IMG/VR virus record: IMGVR_UViG_3300048930_000010
Span: 1-32,447 of that record
Direction: 5' to 3' (one strand)
Origin: a virus
Length of the DNA stretch: 32,447 nucleotides
Below, piece by piece: positions 1 through 8,512 of the stretch. The notes under the pieces are model-generated. The model was not told the DNA's origin and searched no databases. It worked only from the letters and a program-made list of their open reading frames with translations. The position numbers and the translations under genes are program-made. Every line of letters begins with the position of its first letter. The first letter of the stretch is position 1.

Positions 1-33
1 CTTTGGGATCCACGATAGGTCGGGATACTTACT

Positions 34-555
34 TTGGGTTGGTTCAAACGATTTAGAGAAGTTTCTCCAATCTTCGTGGAAACCGGCACCTTTAGGGGTG
101 ACGGTGTTGAGCGAGCTTTAGAAGACTACAGGATGGTCTTCTCGGTGGAGGCTGATGAAACCCTCTACCGACACGCAATAAAGCGGTTTGCAGGGAATCC
201 CAGAGTAAAACTCGTTCATGGCGACTCTGGAGAGTTCCTTGAGTCATTGGAAATCTTCCAACCAGTCGTCTTTTATCTAGACGCTCACTGGTACGGGAAG
301 GGCGACGAAACTCCCCTTCCTCTCTTGAGAGAGCTTAGAGCGATCTCAAAGCGTCCATATAAGGACGTAGTAATCATCGACGACATGAGATTGATGGGCG
401 TCAAGACCGTCTCCGGTGGATGCGGTGACTGGCCTTTGGCTGAGTTTAACTGGGTTGATGTAACCAAGGAAAAGATCCTTGAGACCTGCCCAGGTGAAGC
501 TGAAATGGCTACAGACATCGACCGCCTGATTATCTACAGGAACACGAGAGCTTAA
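34..555 (+). CDS. SAM-dependent methyltransferase-like protein
   Basis: This 173-residue protein resembles class I SAM-dependent methyltransferase-like proteins. The N-terminal FVETGTFRGDG (about residues 14-24) looks like the glycine-containing SAM loop, followed by an acidic strand end (VFSVEAD), a HGDS segment and a YLDAHW motif near residue 80; VVIIDDM follows at about 112. The substrate cannot be read from sequence; a glycan, a protein or a small molecule are all possible. The start is TTG at 34; the frame is closed by a stop at 16-18, and no ATG precedes the conserved core, so the start is uncertain. The stop overlaps the portal start by one base (TAATG), so it is the first visible member of the late operon. 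The family is fairly sure, the activity is not. Confidence 0.6.
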   Translation: MGWFKRFREVSPIFVETGTFRGDGVERALEDYRMVFSVEADETLYRHAIKRFAGNPRVKLVHGDSGEFLESLEIFQPVVFYLDAHWYGKGDETPLPLLRELRAISKRPYKDVVIIDDMRLMGVKTVSGGCGDWPLAEFNWVDVTKEKILETCPGEAEMATDIDRLIIYRNTRA

Positions 556-2654
556 TGGAATACGGCGACACGGAAGTCGAAGAAGGGGGCATGGATGCCC
601 CCGACCTTTCAGAACTAAAGAGTCACGTACTCGGTTACTCCCGTGAGGCTGAGACTTGGATTGATTCTGACATCGCCCCTGTCCGTGAGCTAGCTACAAG
701 GTATTACAAGGGCGAGAAGTTCGGGAACGAGGAAGAAGGCAAGAGCCAGATCGTCCTCACGGAAGTCAGAGATTCGGTTCTCTCCCTTCTCCCGCACATC
801 ATGCGGGTGTTCTTCTCGGGGACGAAAGCAGTGGAGTTCATGCCCACTGGCCCTGAAGACATTGAGACCGCCGAACAAGCTACGGATTACATCAACCACA
901 TCGTCCAGAAGGACAATGATGGTTTCGGTGTTTGTTACGCCGCGTTCAAGGATGCCTTGGTTCGCAAGACCGGCATCATTAAGTGGTGGTGGGACGAGTC
1001 GTGGGTTGTTACCTCCCACGAGTTCTCGGGCCTCTCTGAGCAGGCGCTTGTTGCCCTCCTGAACGAGCAGGGGGTCGAGCCTGTTGAGATTGAGCAGGGC
1101 GTCGATTCGATGGGCGCTCCTGTCTTTGATGTAACAATTCGCCGGAAGAAGAAGAAGCAGCGGGCGTGTATCTCTGCCCTCCCTCCGGAGGAGTTCTTGG
1201 TAGACAAGAACGCTCGGTCGATTGACGACGCGGAGTACGTTGAGCATCGTTCTGAGAAGACCCCTTCCGACCTCATCGCAATGGGGTACGACCGTGAGCT
1301 TATCGAAGGCTTAGGCTCCGCTCCTGCGGACCTCCAGTTCAACGTAGAGAGGTTGGCCCGAAATCCGGCCTCCAACTATGTAGGCCACAACGTCAAGCGG
1401 ATCATGTACCGCGAGGCGTGGACGAAGTTCGATATGGACGGGGATGGCATTGCAGAACTCCTGAAGGTCTGCATTGCGAATAACGAACTGATCCACTGGG
1501 AACCCACGGACGAGGTTCCCTTTGCGACGTTCTGCCCTGATCCAGAACCGCACACCTTCTTTGGTCTCTCTGAGGCCGATAAGGTCATGGACCTCCAGCT
1601 AATCAAGTCAACCATGATGCGGTTGACCCTGGATTCAGCGACTCAATCCATCCACAACAGGACGTGGGCGGTTGAAGGTCAAGTGAACATGGCCGATGTC
1701 CTCAATAAAGAGATGGGCGCGGTCATCAGAACTCGCGCTCCGGGGATGATTGGCGAACTCGGTGGAGAGTTCATTGGTAACCAGATGCTACCCCTCATGG
1801 GGTACATGGACGCTATTAAGGAATCTCGGACGGGCCAATCCAAGGCTTCTCAGGGCTTGGATGCTGATGCCCTCCAGTCAACAACGAGGGCGGCGGTTTC
1901 CGCAACAGTTTCCGCTGCGGCGGCACGACAGGAGTTGGTGGCGAGGATATTCGCTGAGACGGGGATGAAGCGGCTCTTTAAGGGGCTTCTCCGTCTGGTC
2001 TCCCGGCATCAAGACGCTCCAAGAGTTATCCGTCTCCGTAACGAGTGGATTCCGATGGACCCCCGTTCGTGGGACGCCGAGATGGACGTGACGGTGAATG
2101 TCGCGATTGGCGCGGGGACCAACGAAGACCGCATGGGGTTCCTGGGGATGATTTCTGCCAAGCAGGAACAGATCCTCCAGTTGGCCGGAATGGACAATCC
2201 TTTGGTCAACCCGATCAACCTTTACAACACCTACTCCAAGATGCTTGAGCTTCAGGGGTGGAAAGACCCGAATACGTTCTTCACTGACCCCCGAAGTTGG
2301 GAGCCGCCGCCTCCCCAGCCTGACCCCGCACAAATGCTGGCTCAGTTGGAGATGGAGAAGATCAGAACGGAGATGGCGACGAAGGCTGAAGACCTTCGCA
2401 TCAAGAGAGAACAGGTCATGCTTGAACAAGACTTCAAGCGCGACCAACTAGACGCAGACATCATCTTGAAGTCGAAAGAGCTTGAGATGAAGTACAACGA
2501 AGCGGTGGATGTCGCCAAGATCAAGACGAAGATCGAAGCTGGACGCCAAGGCCCAGCGGTGGTCTTCAACGAGAAGCCCAAGAAGGTCCGCAAGATCCCT
2601 GTGAGAAATGAACAGGGCGACATCATTGCTGTAGACGAGGTTGAAGTCGATTGA
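555..2654 (+). CDS. Portal protein (P22-type)
   Basis: At 699 residues this is the size of the large P22-like portals. It would form the dodecameric ring at one capsid vertex through which DNA is packaged and ejected. The N-terminal part (about 30-150: EAETWIDSDIAPVRELATRY, then LLPHIMRVFFSG and AEQATDYINHIV) is typical of podophage portals. The C-terminal 100 residues are a long charged helix (QLEMEKIRTEMATKAEDLRI and onward), as expected for the barrel/crown region. A second in-frame Met lies at residue 13 (591) behind a purine-rich stretch; 555 is preferred because it overlaps the preceding stop by one base. It is followed by capsid, adaptor and nozzle genes further down, as expected for this role. 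Confidence 0.88.
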   Translation: MEYGDTEVEEGGMDAPDLSELKSHVLGYSREAETWIDSDIAPVRELATRYYKGEKFGNEEEGKSQIVLTEVRDSVLSLLPHIMRVFFSGTKAVEFMPTGPEDIETAEQATDYINHIVQKDNDGFGVCYAAFKDALVRKTGIIKWWWDESWVVTSHEFSGLSEQALVALLNEQGVEPVEIEQGVDSMGAPVFDVTIRRKKKKQRACISALPPEEFLVDKNARSIDDAEYVEHRSEKTPSDLIAMGYDRELIEGLGSAPADLQFNVERLARNPASNYVGHNVKRIMYREAWTKFDMDGDGIAELLKVCIANNELIHWEPTDEVPFATFCPDPEPHTFFGLSEADKVMDLQLIKSTMMRLTLDSATQSIHNRTWAVEGQVNMADVLNKEMGAVIRTRAPGMIGELGGEFIGNQMLPLMGYMDAIKESRTGQSKASQGLDADALQSTTRAAVSATVSAAAARQELVARIFAETGMKRLFKGLLRLVSRHQDAPRVIRLRNEWIPMDPRSWDAEMDVTVNVAIGAGTNEDRMGFLGMISAKQEQILQLAGMDNPLVNPINLYNTYSKMLELQGWKDPNTFFTDPRSWEPPPPQPDPAQMLAQLEMEKIRTEMATKAEDLRIKREQVMLEQDFKRDQLDADIILKSKELEMKYNEAVDVAKIKTKIEAGRQGPAVVFNEKPKKVRKIPVRNEQGDIIAVDEVEVD

Positions 2655-2860
2655 CCGGCTTTTCCATTACGCCGGATCGCCGCCCCACCGACGCTCAAGA
2701 GAAGGCGCTTGCCGCCACTGTGGAGCTTCGCGCAGAACGTGAAGCGATCAACCTTGAAATAGAACTCCTTGCAAACCGCGCTCGCGCATTGAGCTATCGC
2801 ATCTGCGCGATTGAGCGTGAGGTTTACAAGGCATACATGAATTCAACTGCTAGGAGCTAA
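2651..2860 (+). CDS. Small coiled-coil protein of unknown function
   Basis: A 69-residue protein starting at TTG 2651, overlapping the portal stop by four bases (TTGA), which points to coupled translation. Residues 14-60 form an almost continuous amphipathic, Ala/Glu/Arg-rich helix (AQEKALAATVELRAEREAI and onward). I do not recognise it. Small helical proteins next to portal genes can be head accessory proteins, but nothing in the sequence shows that. A good ribosome site (AGGAG) for the next gene lies within its last codons. Confidence 0.7.
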   Translation: MTGFSITPDRRPTDAQEKALAATVELRAEREAINLEIELLANRARALSYRICAIEREVYKAYMNSTARS

Positions 2861-2862
2861 TC

Positions 2863-3300
2863 ATGGCGACTTTTGTTCCGGTTCACGAACTGGCCGAATA
2901 TCTCGGTACGGCACAGATTCACAACGACTCGCACACGTTCAAGGCGGTGCTAACCAACACCGCGCCGGCTCAGGCGACGGACGCCACGCTGGCGGGCTTG
3001 ACGCAGATTTCCGCTGGCGCAACCAATTACGCTCCGGTGACGATCACCGGCAACGCCTGGACGGAAACGGGCGCAGGCACGGGCATCTGGGAGTTCGACT
3101 GCTCGCCGTTCTCGTGGACAGCCGACGCGGATTACGCTACGGCACGCTACATCTACATCTACGACGACACGCCGACGAGTCCGGTGGCCGATCCGGTGGT
3201 CGGTTACTTGGACTACGGCTCGACCTTCGTTGTGACCGCGGGCAACACCCTGACGGTCACACCGGGTGCCAATGGCGTCTGGAGGCTGACGGTCTCGTAA
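2863..3300 (+). CDS. Conserved phage virion-type beta protein
   Basis: This 145-residue protein belongs by appearance to a common phage family of about 140 residues with the pattern 'FKAVLTNTAP..ATDATLAGLTQIS', a central FxWTAD and 'DPVVGYLDYGS' before a short C-terminal strand region. It is probably all-beta and a structural or decoration component; the exact role is not known to me. ATG 2863 has a clear ribosome site (TAGGAG, about 6 bases upstream). It opens the first adhesin island between portal and scaffold. The stop at 3298-3300 abuts the GTG start of the beta-helix gene, so the two are likely co-translated. Confidence 0.75.
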   Translation: MATFVPVHELAEYLGTAQIHNDSHTFKAVLTNTAPAQATDATLAGLTQISAGATNYAPVTITGNAWTETGAGTGIWEFDCSPFSWTADADYATARYIYIYDDTPTSPVADPVVGYLDYGSTFVVTAGNTLTVTPGANGVWRLTVS

Positions 3301-4755
3301 GTGGCTGGGACGATCACCCTCACCGTCGATGGCGGGACAGCCTTAACACCGCTGTCCCTGTCCATTGAGGCGGGCGCGTTGACGATTGCTGGGCAACTGG
3401 TGACGCCCAGCATCCCGGCTGGCACAGACTACTCTGGCTTCACGCCGACAATCTACGCAGCGACCGCTGACATCGGCTCGGGCGATGGGTCGAGTGAAGC
3501 GAACGCGATGGATTTCCCGACGGCACTTGCGACAGCAACAGTCGGGGACATCATCGGGGTGCTTCCGGGTGTGTATTCACCAGCATCCACACCGTCAACG
3601 GATAGCTGGTTGCCTTGCTGGCAACCTACGAACGCCGGGTCATCAGGGAGTCCGATTCGGATTGTCGCCAAATATGCCGCCGTGCATTTGACCGGGCTGT
3701 GGTCAAACTCTGACCGAACTGAACTGAGGAACGGGCACTCAGGGACAGTGGATGGCTCTGGGTTATCTACGTTTGGCTCGCTGAACAAAGACTATATTGA
3801 GTGGCATGGGCTTTGCGTGGACGCAGCCCAGTCTGGGCCGAGAACCGAGAAGGCTCTCGTGACAATGAACGGATGCACTGGGGTCAAGATCCACAAGTGC
3901 GAGATTCGTGGGGCGACTGCGCAGTGGTCTGATAACTGGTCCGGTGTTCGGTACGAGAACTGCGACGAATGCGACGTGATTGATTGCCGCATCTACAACT
4001 TCTATGACACTGGAGGAAGTCATAGTTGGGGCATTCTCATGTACGGCGGCGAGAACTACGAAATCGCCTATAACGAGATTTACGACACGTATGGTGGCAT
4101 CTGCCCGAAGGGCATCTTGGGCGGGTATCCGCAGAACTCTCCGGGCACGATTCACCACAACCTCATTCACGATGTCGATGTCCGGCACATCCTCGTGATG
4201 GGCGTGAACGAAGACTCGGTGCCGGGATACGTCGATGTTTACCAGAACGTCATGTACGAATCTGGCAGGTTTGGCATCAGCTCCGCGCCACCCGGAGCGG
4301 ACACCCCGAGAAGTGTCCGGTTCGTGAACAACACGATTGTCGATTGCGGGTCTGCATCTGGAGATGGCGGGTGCTATCTCAAGCCGTACACAGGCAGCGG
4401 CTACGATGGCTGCGTGCTTCAGAACAACATCTTTGCCAGCAACTATGCGGGCATCCTGACTGATGGGAACGACGTGAACCCGTTCGATGTGATCGATCGG
4501 AACCTGTACTCAAGTTCGTCACTGGTCTTCAACGGGTCGAATTTTACGACCTTCCAAGCGACCGGACGCGAAACAAATGGAGCGACGGGTGACCCGCTGT
4601 TCACCAACGCAGGGGCTCGGGACTACACACTACAAGGCAGCTCCCCCGCCTTGACGCTCGGACGTGACCTGCTGAACCTCACCGGCACGCCGAACGCGAC
4701 GATTCCGGCTGGCGCGTACATCACCGGAACTGAAACGATTGGAGTGCGAGACTAA
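3301..4755 (+). CDS. Right-handed beta-helix adhesin/tailspike-like protein
   Basis: The 484-residue protein has a short N-terminal repeat unit (LSLSIEAGALTIAGQLVTPS, about residues 19-38) followed by a pectate-lyase-like parallel beta-helix (about 55-465). The beta-helix is seen from the rungs KIHKCEIRGA, CDVIDCRIYNF, YEIAYNEIYDTYGGI, GTIHHNLIHDV, VDVYQNVMYESG and VRFVNNTIVDCG, each with Asn/Asp at the turns. Such folds bind or cleave surface polysaccharide in phage tailspikes; no catalytic site can be assigned. The start is GTG 3301, directly after the preceding stop. The N-terminal unit matches the repeat of the 852-residue protein at 5717-8275. The final stop overlaps the next start by one base. 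Confidence 0.8.
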   Translation: MAGTITLTVDGGTALTPLSLSIEAGALTIAGQLVTPSIPAGTDYSGFTPTIYAATADIGSGDGSSEANAMDFPTALATATVGDIIGVLPGVYSPASTPSTDSWLPCWQPTNAGSSGSPIRIVAKYAAVHLTGLWSNSDRTELRNGHSGTVDGSGLSTFGSLNKDYIEWHGLCVDAAQSGPRTEKALVTMNGCTGVKIHKCEIRGATAQWSDNWSGVRYENCDECDVIDCRIYNFYDTGGSHSWGILMYGGENYEIAYNEIYDTYGGICPKGILGGYPQNSPGTIHHNLIHDVDVRHILVMGVNEDSVPGYVDVYQNVMYESGRFGISSAPPGADTPRSVRFVNNTIVDCGSASGDGGCYLKPYTGSGYDGCVLQNNIFASNYAGILTDGNDVNPFDVIDRNLYSSSSLVFNGSNFTTFQATGRETNGATGDPLFTNAGARDYTLQGSSPALTLGRDLLNLTGTPNATIPAGAYITGTETIGVRD

Positions 4756-5279
4756 TGGCGACGAAGGGCAGAACGGATGTCGGCGCGACGGCGCTAAACA
4801 TCGAGAGCCGCTTGTGCGGTCGTGCCGAGACGTTCACGGCAGGGGATGAAATCACAGCCGTGTCCGCGTACACGATCTGCACGACGGCCGATAAGCTGAT
4901 AAATGCGGCCCTGTACGATATGGCAACCGGCAACCGGCTTGCCCTCGGGACGGCTCAGACACAGACCGCGGGAACGACCGCGTGGCGCACAATCCCGCTG
5001 TCATACACGGTCAGTTCGATCACGGACATCATGATCGTCGTGCAGTCCGAGGGTGGCTCGGGCGACGGCCAGGTGTACTTCGACACAAACTCTGCCGTGA
5101 CGCATTATTACGATGCGTCTGCGGGGCAGAGTTACCCACCTCCGTCGACATGGACGACGGACGGTTGGGGCACTGACGCCGACCGCGACATCAGCGTATA
5201 CGCGACCTACACCGAAGCTGGCGGCGGCTCAGTCGCTCCGCTTGCAGCAGTCTATTACGGAATGTTGAGGAGCCGATAA
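4755..5279 (+). CDS. Beta-sandwich-like virion protein, unknown role
   Basis: This 174-residue protein is rich in Thr, Ala and Tyr, with alternating polar/hydrophobic segments that suggest a beta sandwich (for example AYTICTTADKLINAALYDMA, IPLSYTVSSITDIMIVVQSE). The core resembles carbohydrate-binding or lectin-like beta domains in phage fibre cassettes, but no family is certain. It ends VYYGMLRSR, a tail form common in small phage fibre proteins. ATG 4755 overlaps the beta-helix stop by one base, and a ribosome site (GAGGAG) for the next gene lies in its last codons. The tight coupling with the beta-helix gene suggests it is made with it and may be a partner or attachment subunit (inference). 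Confidence 0.7.
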   Translation: MATKGRTDVGATALNIESRLCGRAETFTAGDEITAVSAYTICTTADKLINAALYDMATGNRLALGTAQTQTAGTTAWRTIPLSYTVSSITDIMIVVQSEGGSGDGQVYFDTNSAVTHYYDASAGQSYPPPSTWTTDGWGTDADRDISVYATYTEAGGGSVAPLAAVYYGMLRSR

Positions 5280-5687
5280 ATGAAGATCCTGAAGCAGTCC
5301 ACCGCGACGACGATTGTTGTCGGTCCCATCGTGGACTCGGCAGATGCGTCTGCGGAGACTGGTCAGACCATTGCGCAGGCGGACGTGCTCTTGTGGAAAG
5401 AGGGCGGCACGACTCTGGCGCAGAAGAACGACGCCACCAGTTGCACGCACCGTTCCAACGGCCTGTACACCTGCCCGCTGAACACGACCGACACGGGAAC
5501 GCTCGGGCAGTTGATCGTGAACGTGGCGAAGTCAGGGACGCTGGTGTTTCGGGACGACTACACGGTGGTTCCTGCGAACGTCTATGACTCGCTCGCTGGG
5601 GCCGATACGCTGTGGGTGGACGTGCAGGAAATCAACAGCGCGGAAGTGACCGGCAACGGCGACGAAACCCCGTGGGATGGTGCTTAA
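5280..5687 (+). CDS. Conserved phage structural protein (MKILKQST family)
   Basis: A 135-residue protein whose start MKILKQSTATTIVVGPIVDS, followed by AETGQTIAQADVLLWKEGG, DTTGTLGQL-like and VVPANVYDSL segments, I recognise as a widespread phage family found beside tail-fibre genes. It is a predicted all-beta virion protein of unknown precise function. ATG 5280 has a GAGGAG ribosome site and follows the preceding stop directly. The C-terminus (DVQEINSAEVTGNGDETPWD) is acidic. About 29 non-coding bases with a strong GGAGGT site separate it from the large repeat gene. Confidence 0.75.
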   Translation: MKILKQSTATTIVVGPIVDSADASAETGQTIAQADVLLWKEGGTTLAQKNDATSCTHRSNGLYTCPLNTTDTGTLGQLIVNVAKSGTLVFRDDYTVVPANVYDSLAGADTLWVDVQEINSAEVTGNGDETPWDGA

Positions 5688-5716
5688 TCACGACTGATTC
5701 GGCGCGGAGGTAATCT

Positions 5717-8275
5717 GTGGCCGCGCCTTTGATCGAAGCTGCTGATTGCACAGTCAGCGGCTATAACATTTCGGCCCAGTCCAGTTGGGCGGTATCGCAT
5801 CCGGCCTGTTCGACCGGCGACCTACTGATCTGGAACATCGCGTGGGACGATTCCACGACGGTCACGGACGTTGCGGAGCCGTCCGGGGCGAATAGCGAAA
5901 CCCTCTCCGAGATTAACGCAACGCCGGTTGCGTCGGCCTCGACTGAAGTTCGCGGCAAATGCTGGTACACGGTCTGCACCGGGGCATGGTCCGCTGGCAC
6001 GCTGACCTTCACGCCTTCCGCGAGCGAGACGTGGACGGCGACGGTCATCCGTGTTCCAGCAGGTGAATTCGACGCTGCCGACCCCATCGGCAACGTCCTG
6101 ACGCGCAGCAGTTCGGCGACGACCGATACGACGGTCGAGAACCCCGTTGGGGATCTTGCAGCGGATGACGGCGGCGGCACGCTGGTCTGGTTCGCGTTTG
6201 CGGACGCGGACCCGCTCAGTGCGACGAACCCGACCGGCTGGACGATCCGTCAGCGGCAGGACTTGGGCGCGGTCGCGCATGGTATTGCGACCCGCGACTC
6301 AGCGACGGTCGATAGCGAAACCGTTGCCGAAGTCACATGGGCGATTGCCGGTGACTCGTGGGGCGGTATCAGTTATGTCGTTCACGGTCCCGGCGACTTA
6401 GCGGTAGAGATTGACGCCGCTGGCGCACTGACCCTTGCCGGTCAGACGGTAGATTTCAGCCTTACTGACCTCGGTGGGGATGCGTGGGCTGTCGGGGCCT
6501 GGGCCTCGGGCGCATGGGCGACGGGAGCATGGGACGTTGCGCCGAGCAGCAGCGACCTCTCGCTCGACATTGACACCGCTGGCGCACTGACTGTCTCGGG
6601 ACAGTCCCTGACGCTCGCCACGAGCATCGCCACGGCGAACGGTGCCCTGACCCTTGCCGGCCAGTCGGTCCTGTCGTCGGTCAACGTGGCGCTGTCCAAC
6701 GGCAGCCTGACGCTCGACGGGCAGACGCTCGACACGGACCTGTCGGCTGGCTTAGGGCTAGCAATCGACACGGCAGGGGCGCTCACCCTCGCCGGACAGA
6801 GCCTCACGGCGGCAACCAACGCCGCCCTGACGAGCGGCAGCCTGACCCTGAGCGGTCAGGACGTAACGCCTAGCCTCTCAGGGCTGTACGCATGGGAGCC
6901 TGGGGCGTGGGCGACCGGAGCCTGGGCCGCGAACTCGTGGCGCGGCATGGCCGGTGGCTCGCTCGGCGTGTCGGTGGACGCTGGGGCGCTGACCATCACG
7001 GGTCAGTCGGTCACGACGGCGATAGACGTTGCCCTGAGCCACGGCTCGCTGACCATTGATGGTCAGACGGTCAGCGCCACGGCTGGGAACAATCTTTCGG
7101 TTGAGATTGACACCGCTGGGGCGCTTACGGTTTCTGGCGAGACGGTCACAACCGACCTGACGCTTGATCTGTTCGTCGGTATTGATGCCGGTGCGCTGAC
7201 GATTGCTGGTCAGACGGTTACGACCGACCTGACCGCAGACCTATCGCTGTCGATTGAGGCCGGGGCGCTGACCATCAATGGTCAGGATGTTACCCCAAGC
7301 CTCACGGTCGATCAGGCGTGGGCCACGGGCGCGTGGGCATACGGCGCTTGGGCGAACAACTCCTGGCAGGGGATGGTCGGCCCGACCGATCTGGCCGTCA
7401 CCATCGACGCTGGTGCGCTGTCCCTCGCAGGGCAGGCCACGAAGTACCAGTGGACCGTCCCGTGGACCGAGGGCCAACTAACCCTCACCGGCCAGACGGT
7501 TGATACCGACCTCACCACCGGGCTGGCGGTCGCAATTGACACGGCTGGCGCTCTGTCCATTGCAGGACAAGACACGAAGTTCCAGTGGACCGTGCCGTGG
7601 GGTGAGGGGCAGTTAACCCTCACCGGGCAGACGGTTGCGGTTGAGCTTGGCGACGAGATTGCCGTAGACATTGACGCTGGCTCGCTGACCATCACGGGTC
7701 AGTCGGTCACGACGGCAACGAACGTCGCGCTGGCGAACGGCTCGCTGACTATTGCTGGTCAGTCGCTTGCATACGGGTTAAGTGTCGCGGTAGACGCCGG
7801 AGCTTTGACGCTCTCTGGCGAAGACTTGACGCCGGACCTCACCGGCCCGATTGACATTGAGATTGACGCCGGGAATCTGACGATTTCCGGTCAGGAACTT
7901 GCGGTCAGCGGGATTGAAGCCCCGCGAGACCCGATGATTGGCGGTAGCGGCCCCACGAGGGACGACCGCAAGAAGTTCAAGAAGTGGCTTGAAAAGAAGC
8001 CATACCAGCCGATTGACGTAGAGATTGAGGCGGGAACGCTCTCTATCTCCGGGCAACAAGTTGGCGTGAGCCTTACGGACTACCGTAAGCCGTTCACGAT
8101 TTCTCAAGACATCACGCGGCCTCTGTTGCGGCTCCCGCAAAAGAGAAAGTCGGTTGCTGTCTCGGTAGACATCGACAAGTTAATCGCTGAAGAACTTCGG
8201 TACGCCGAAGAACTGGAAGCGCAAAAGAGGAAGAAGCGCAGGAAACAGGACGAAGAAATCCTCCTGCTGATGTAA
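5717..8275 (+). CDS. Giant 20-copy 'AGALTLAGQ' repeat adhesin
   Basis: The 852-residue protein starts at GTG 5717 behind a GGAGGT site. Residues 1-227 are a beta-rich domain (STGDLLIWNIAWDDSTTVT, ETWTATVIRVPAGEFD, GGISYVVHG) like the N-terminal domain of the protein at 13847. Residues 228-787 hold 20 repeats of about 22 residues with the core (D)AGALT(L/I)xGQxVTxxL. Three Trp-rich blocks of GAWATGAW type follow repeats 1, 6 and 11. Repeats 12-13 and 14-15 form a duplicated pair (KYQWTVPWTEG, KFQWTVPWGEG). Residues 790-852 are a very basic then acidic helix (AQKRKKRRKQDEEILLLM). It is likely an extended beta fibre or decoration rod on the virion; no enzyme motif was seen. The stop overlaps the next ATG by one base. 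Confidence 0.8.
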   Translation: MAAPLIEAADCTVSGYNISAQSSWAVSHPACSTGDLLIWNIAWDDSTTVTDVAEPSGANSETLSEINATPVASASTEVRGKCWYTVCTGAWSAGTLTFTPSASETWTATVIRVPAGEFDAADPIGNVLTRSSSATTDTTVENPVGDLAADDGGGTLVWFAFADADPLSATNPTGWTIRQRQDLGAVAHGIATRDSATVDSETVAEVTWAIAGDSWGGISYVVHGPGDLAVEIDAAGALTLAGQTVDFSLTDLGGDAWAVGAWASGAWATGAWDVAPSSSDLSLDIDTAGALTVSGQSLTLATSIATANGALTLAGQSVLSSVNVALSNGSLTLDGQTLDTDLSAGLGLAIDTAGALTLAGQSLTAATNAALTSGSLTLSGQDVTPSLSGLYAWEPGAWATGAWAANSWRGMAGGSLGVSVDAGALTITGQSVTTAIDVALSHGSLTIDGQTVSATAGNNLSVEIDTAGALTVSGETVTTDLTLDLFVGIDAGALTIAGQTVTTDLTADLSLSIEAGALTINGQDVTPSLTVDQAWATGAWAYGAWANNSWQGMVGPTDLAVTIDAGALSLAGQATKYQWTVPWTEGQLTLTGQTVDTDLTTGLAVAIDTAGALSIAGQDTKFQWTVPWGEGQLTLTGQTVAVELGDEIAVDIDAGSLTITGQSVTTATNVALANGSLTIAGQSLAYGLSVAVDAGALTLSGEDLTPDLTGPIDIEIDAGNLTISGQELAVSGIEAPRDPMIGGSGPTRDDRKKFKKWLEKKPYQPIDVEIEAGTLSISGQQVGVSLTDYRKPFTISQDITRPLLRLPQKRKSVAVSVDIDKLIAEELRYAEELEAQKRKKRRKQDEEILLLM
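6398..8080 (+). repeat. Protein-coding tandem repeat array (20 units)
   Basis: Twenty degenerate units of about 66 bases code for the GALTLxGQ motif. Most are diverged at DNA level, but some are recent: a 33-base stretch at 6988-7020 recurs exactly at 7684-7716, and the segments around 7449-7502 and 7583-7636 are near-identical. Trp-rich blocks lie at about 6482-6537, 6888-6950 and 7315-7376. Such an array invites length change by slippage or recombination. Confidence 0.8.
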
Positions 8276-8505
8276 TGGATAAACGCAAGAACGCTCTACT
8301 CGCTGCACAAATTCTCGAAAACGAGGCGTGGAGCGAGGCATACGAGCAATTGGAATCCGCCCTTATAGAAGGCTGGAAGGCGTCCGAACCGGACGCATGG
8401 AAAGCACGAGAAGGGCTGTACGAACGGCTGCAAGCACTCAAGGACGTGAGGGCGCAGCTTGAGACTTTTCTAGCAACGGGCCAATTTGCAAGAAAGCCCA
8501 ATTGA
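8275..8505 (+). CDS. Small helical conserved phage protein before scaffold
   Basis: This 76-residue protein is predicted fully helical (LAAQILENEAWSEAYEQLES, then LIEGWKASEPDAWKAREGLY and LKDVRAQLETFLATG). It has the form of a common short phage protein encoded just upstream of scaffold or capsid genes (pattern LLENPxFxEAxxxLExxLIExW). Its function is not known to me. The ATG overlaps the preceding TAA by one base. Its stop TGA sits just before the ribosome site (GAGGT) of the scaffold gene. Confidence 0.72.
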   Translation: MDKRKNALLAAQILENEAWSEAYEQLESALIEGWKASEPDAWKAREGLYERLQALKDVRAQLETFLATGQFARKPN

Positions 8506-8512
8506 GGTTTAC

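Noticed and set aside
1-56. Possible 3' end of an upstream gene (frame 3 ending at TAG 54-56, or frame 2 ending near 120)
   Set aside because: Too short to identify; two frames are equally open, so the end of the upstream gene, probably terminase, cannot be fixed.
690-1247. Long minus-strand open frame (185 residues) under the portal gene
   Set aside because: It lies wholly in a solid gene, has shadow composition and no ribosome site.
2651-2860. Acb2/Tad1-like anti-CBASS protein
   Set aside because: Size and helical pattern are vaguely similar, but the conserved residues I would expect are not there.
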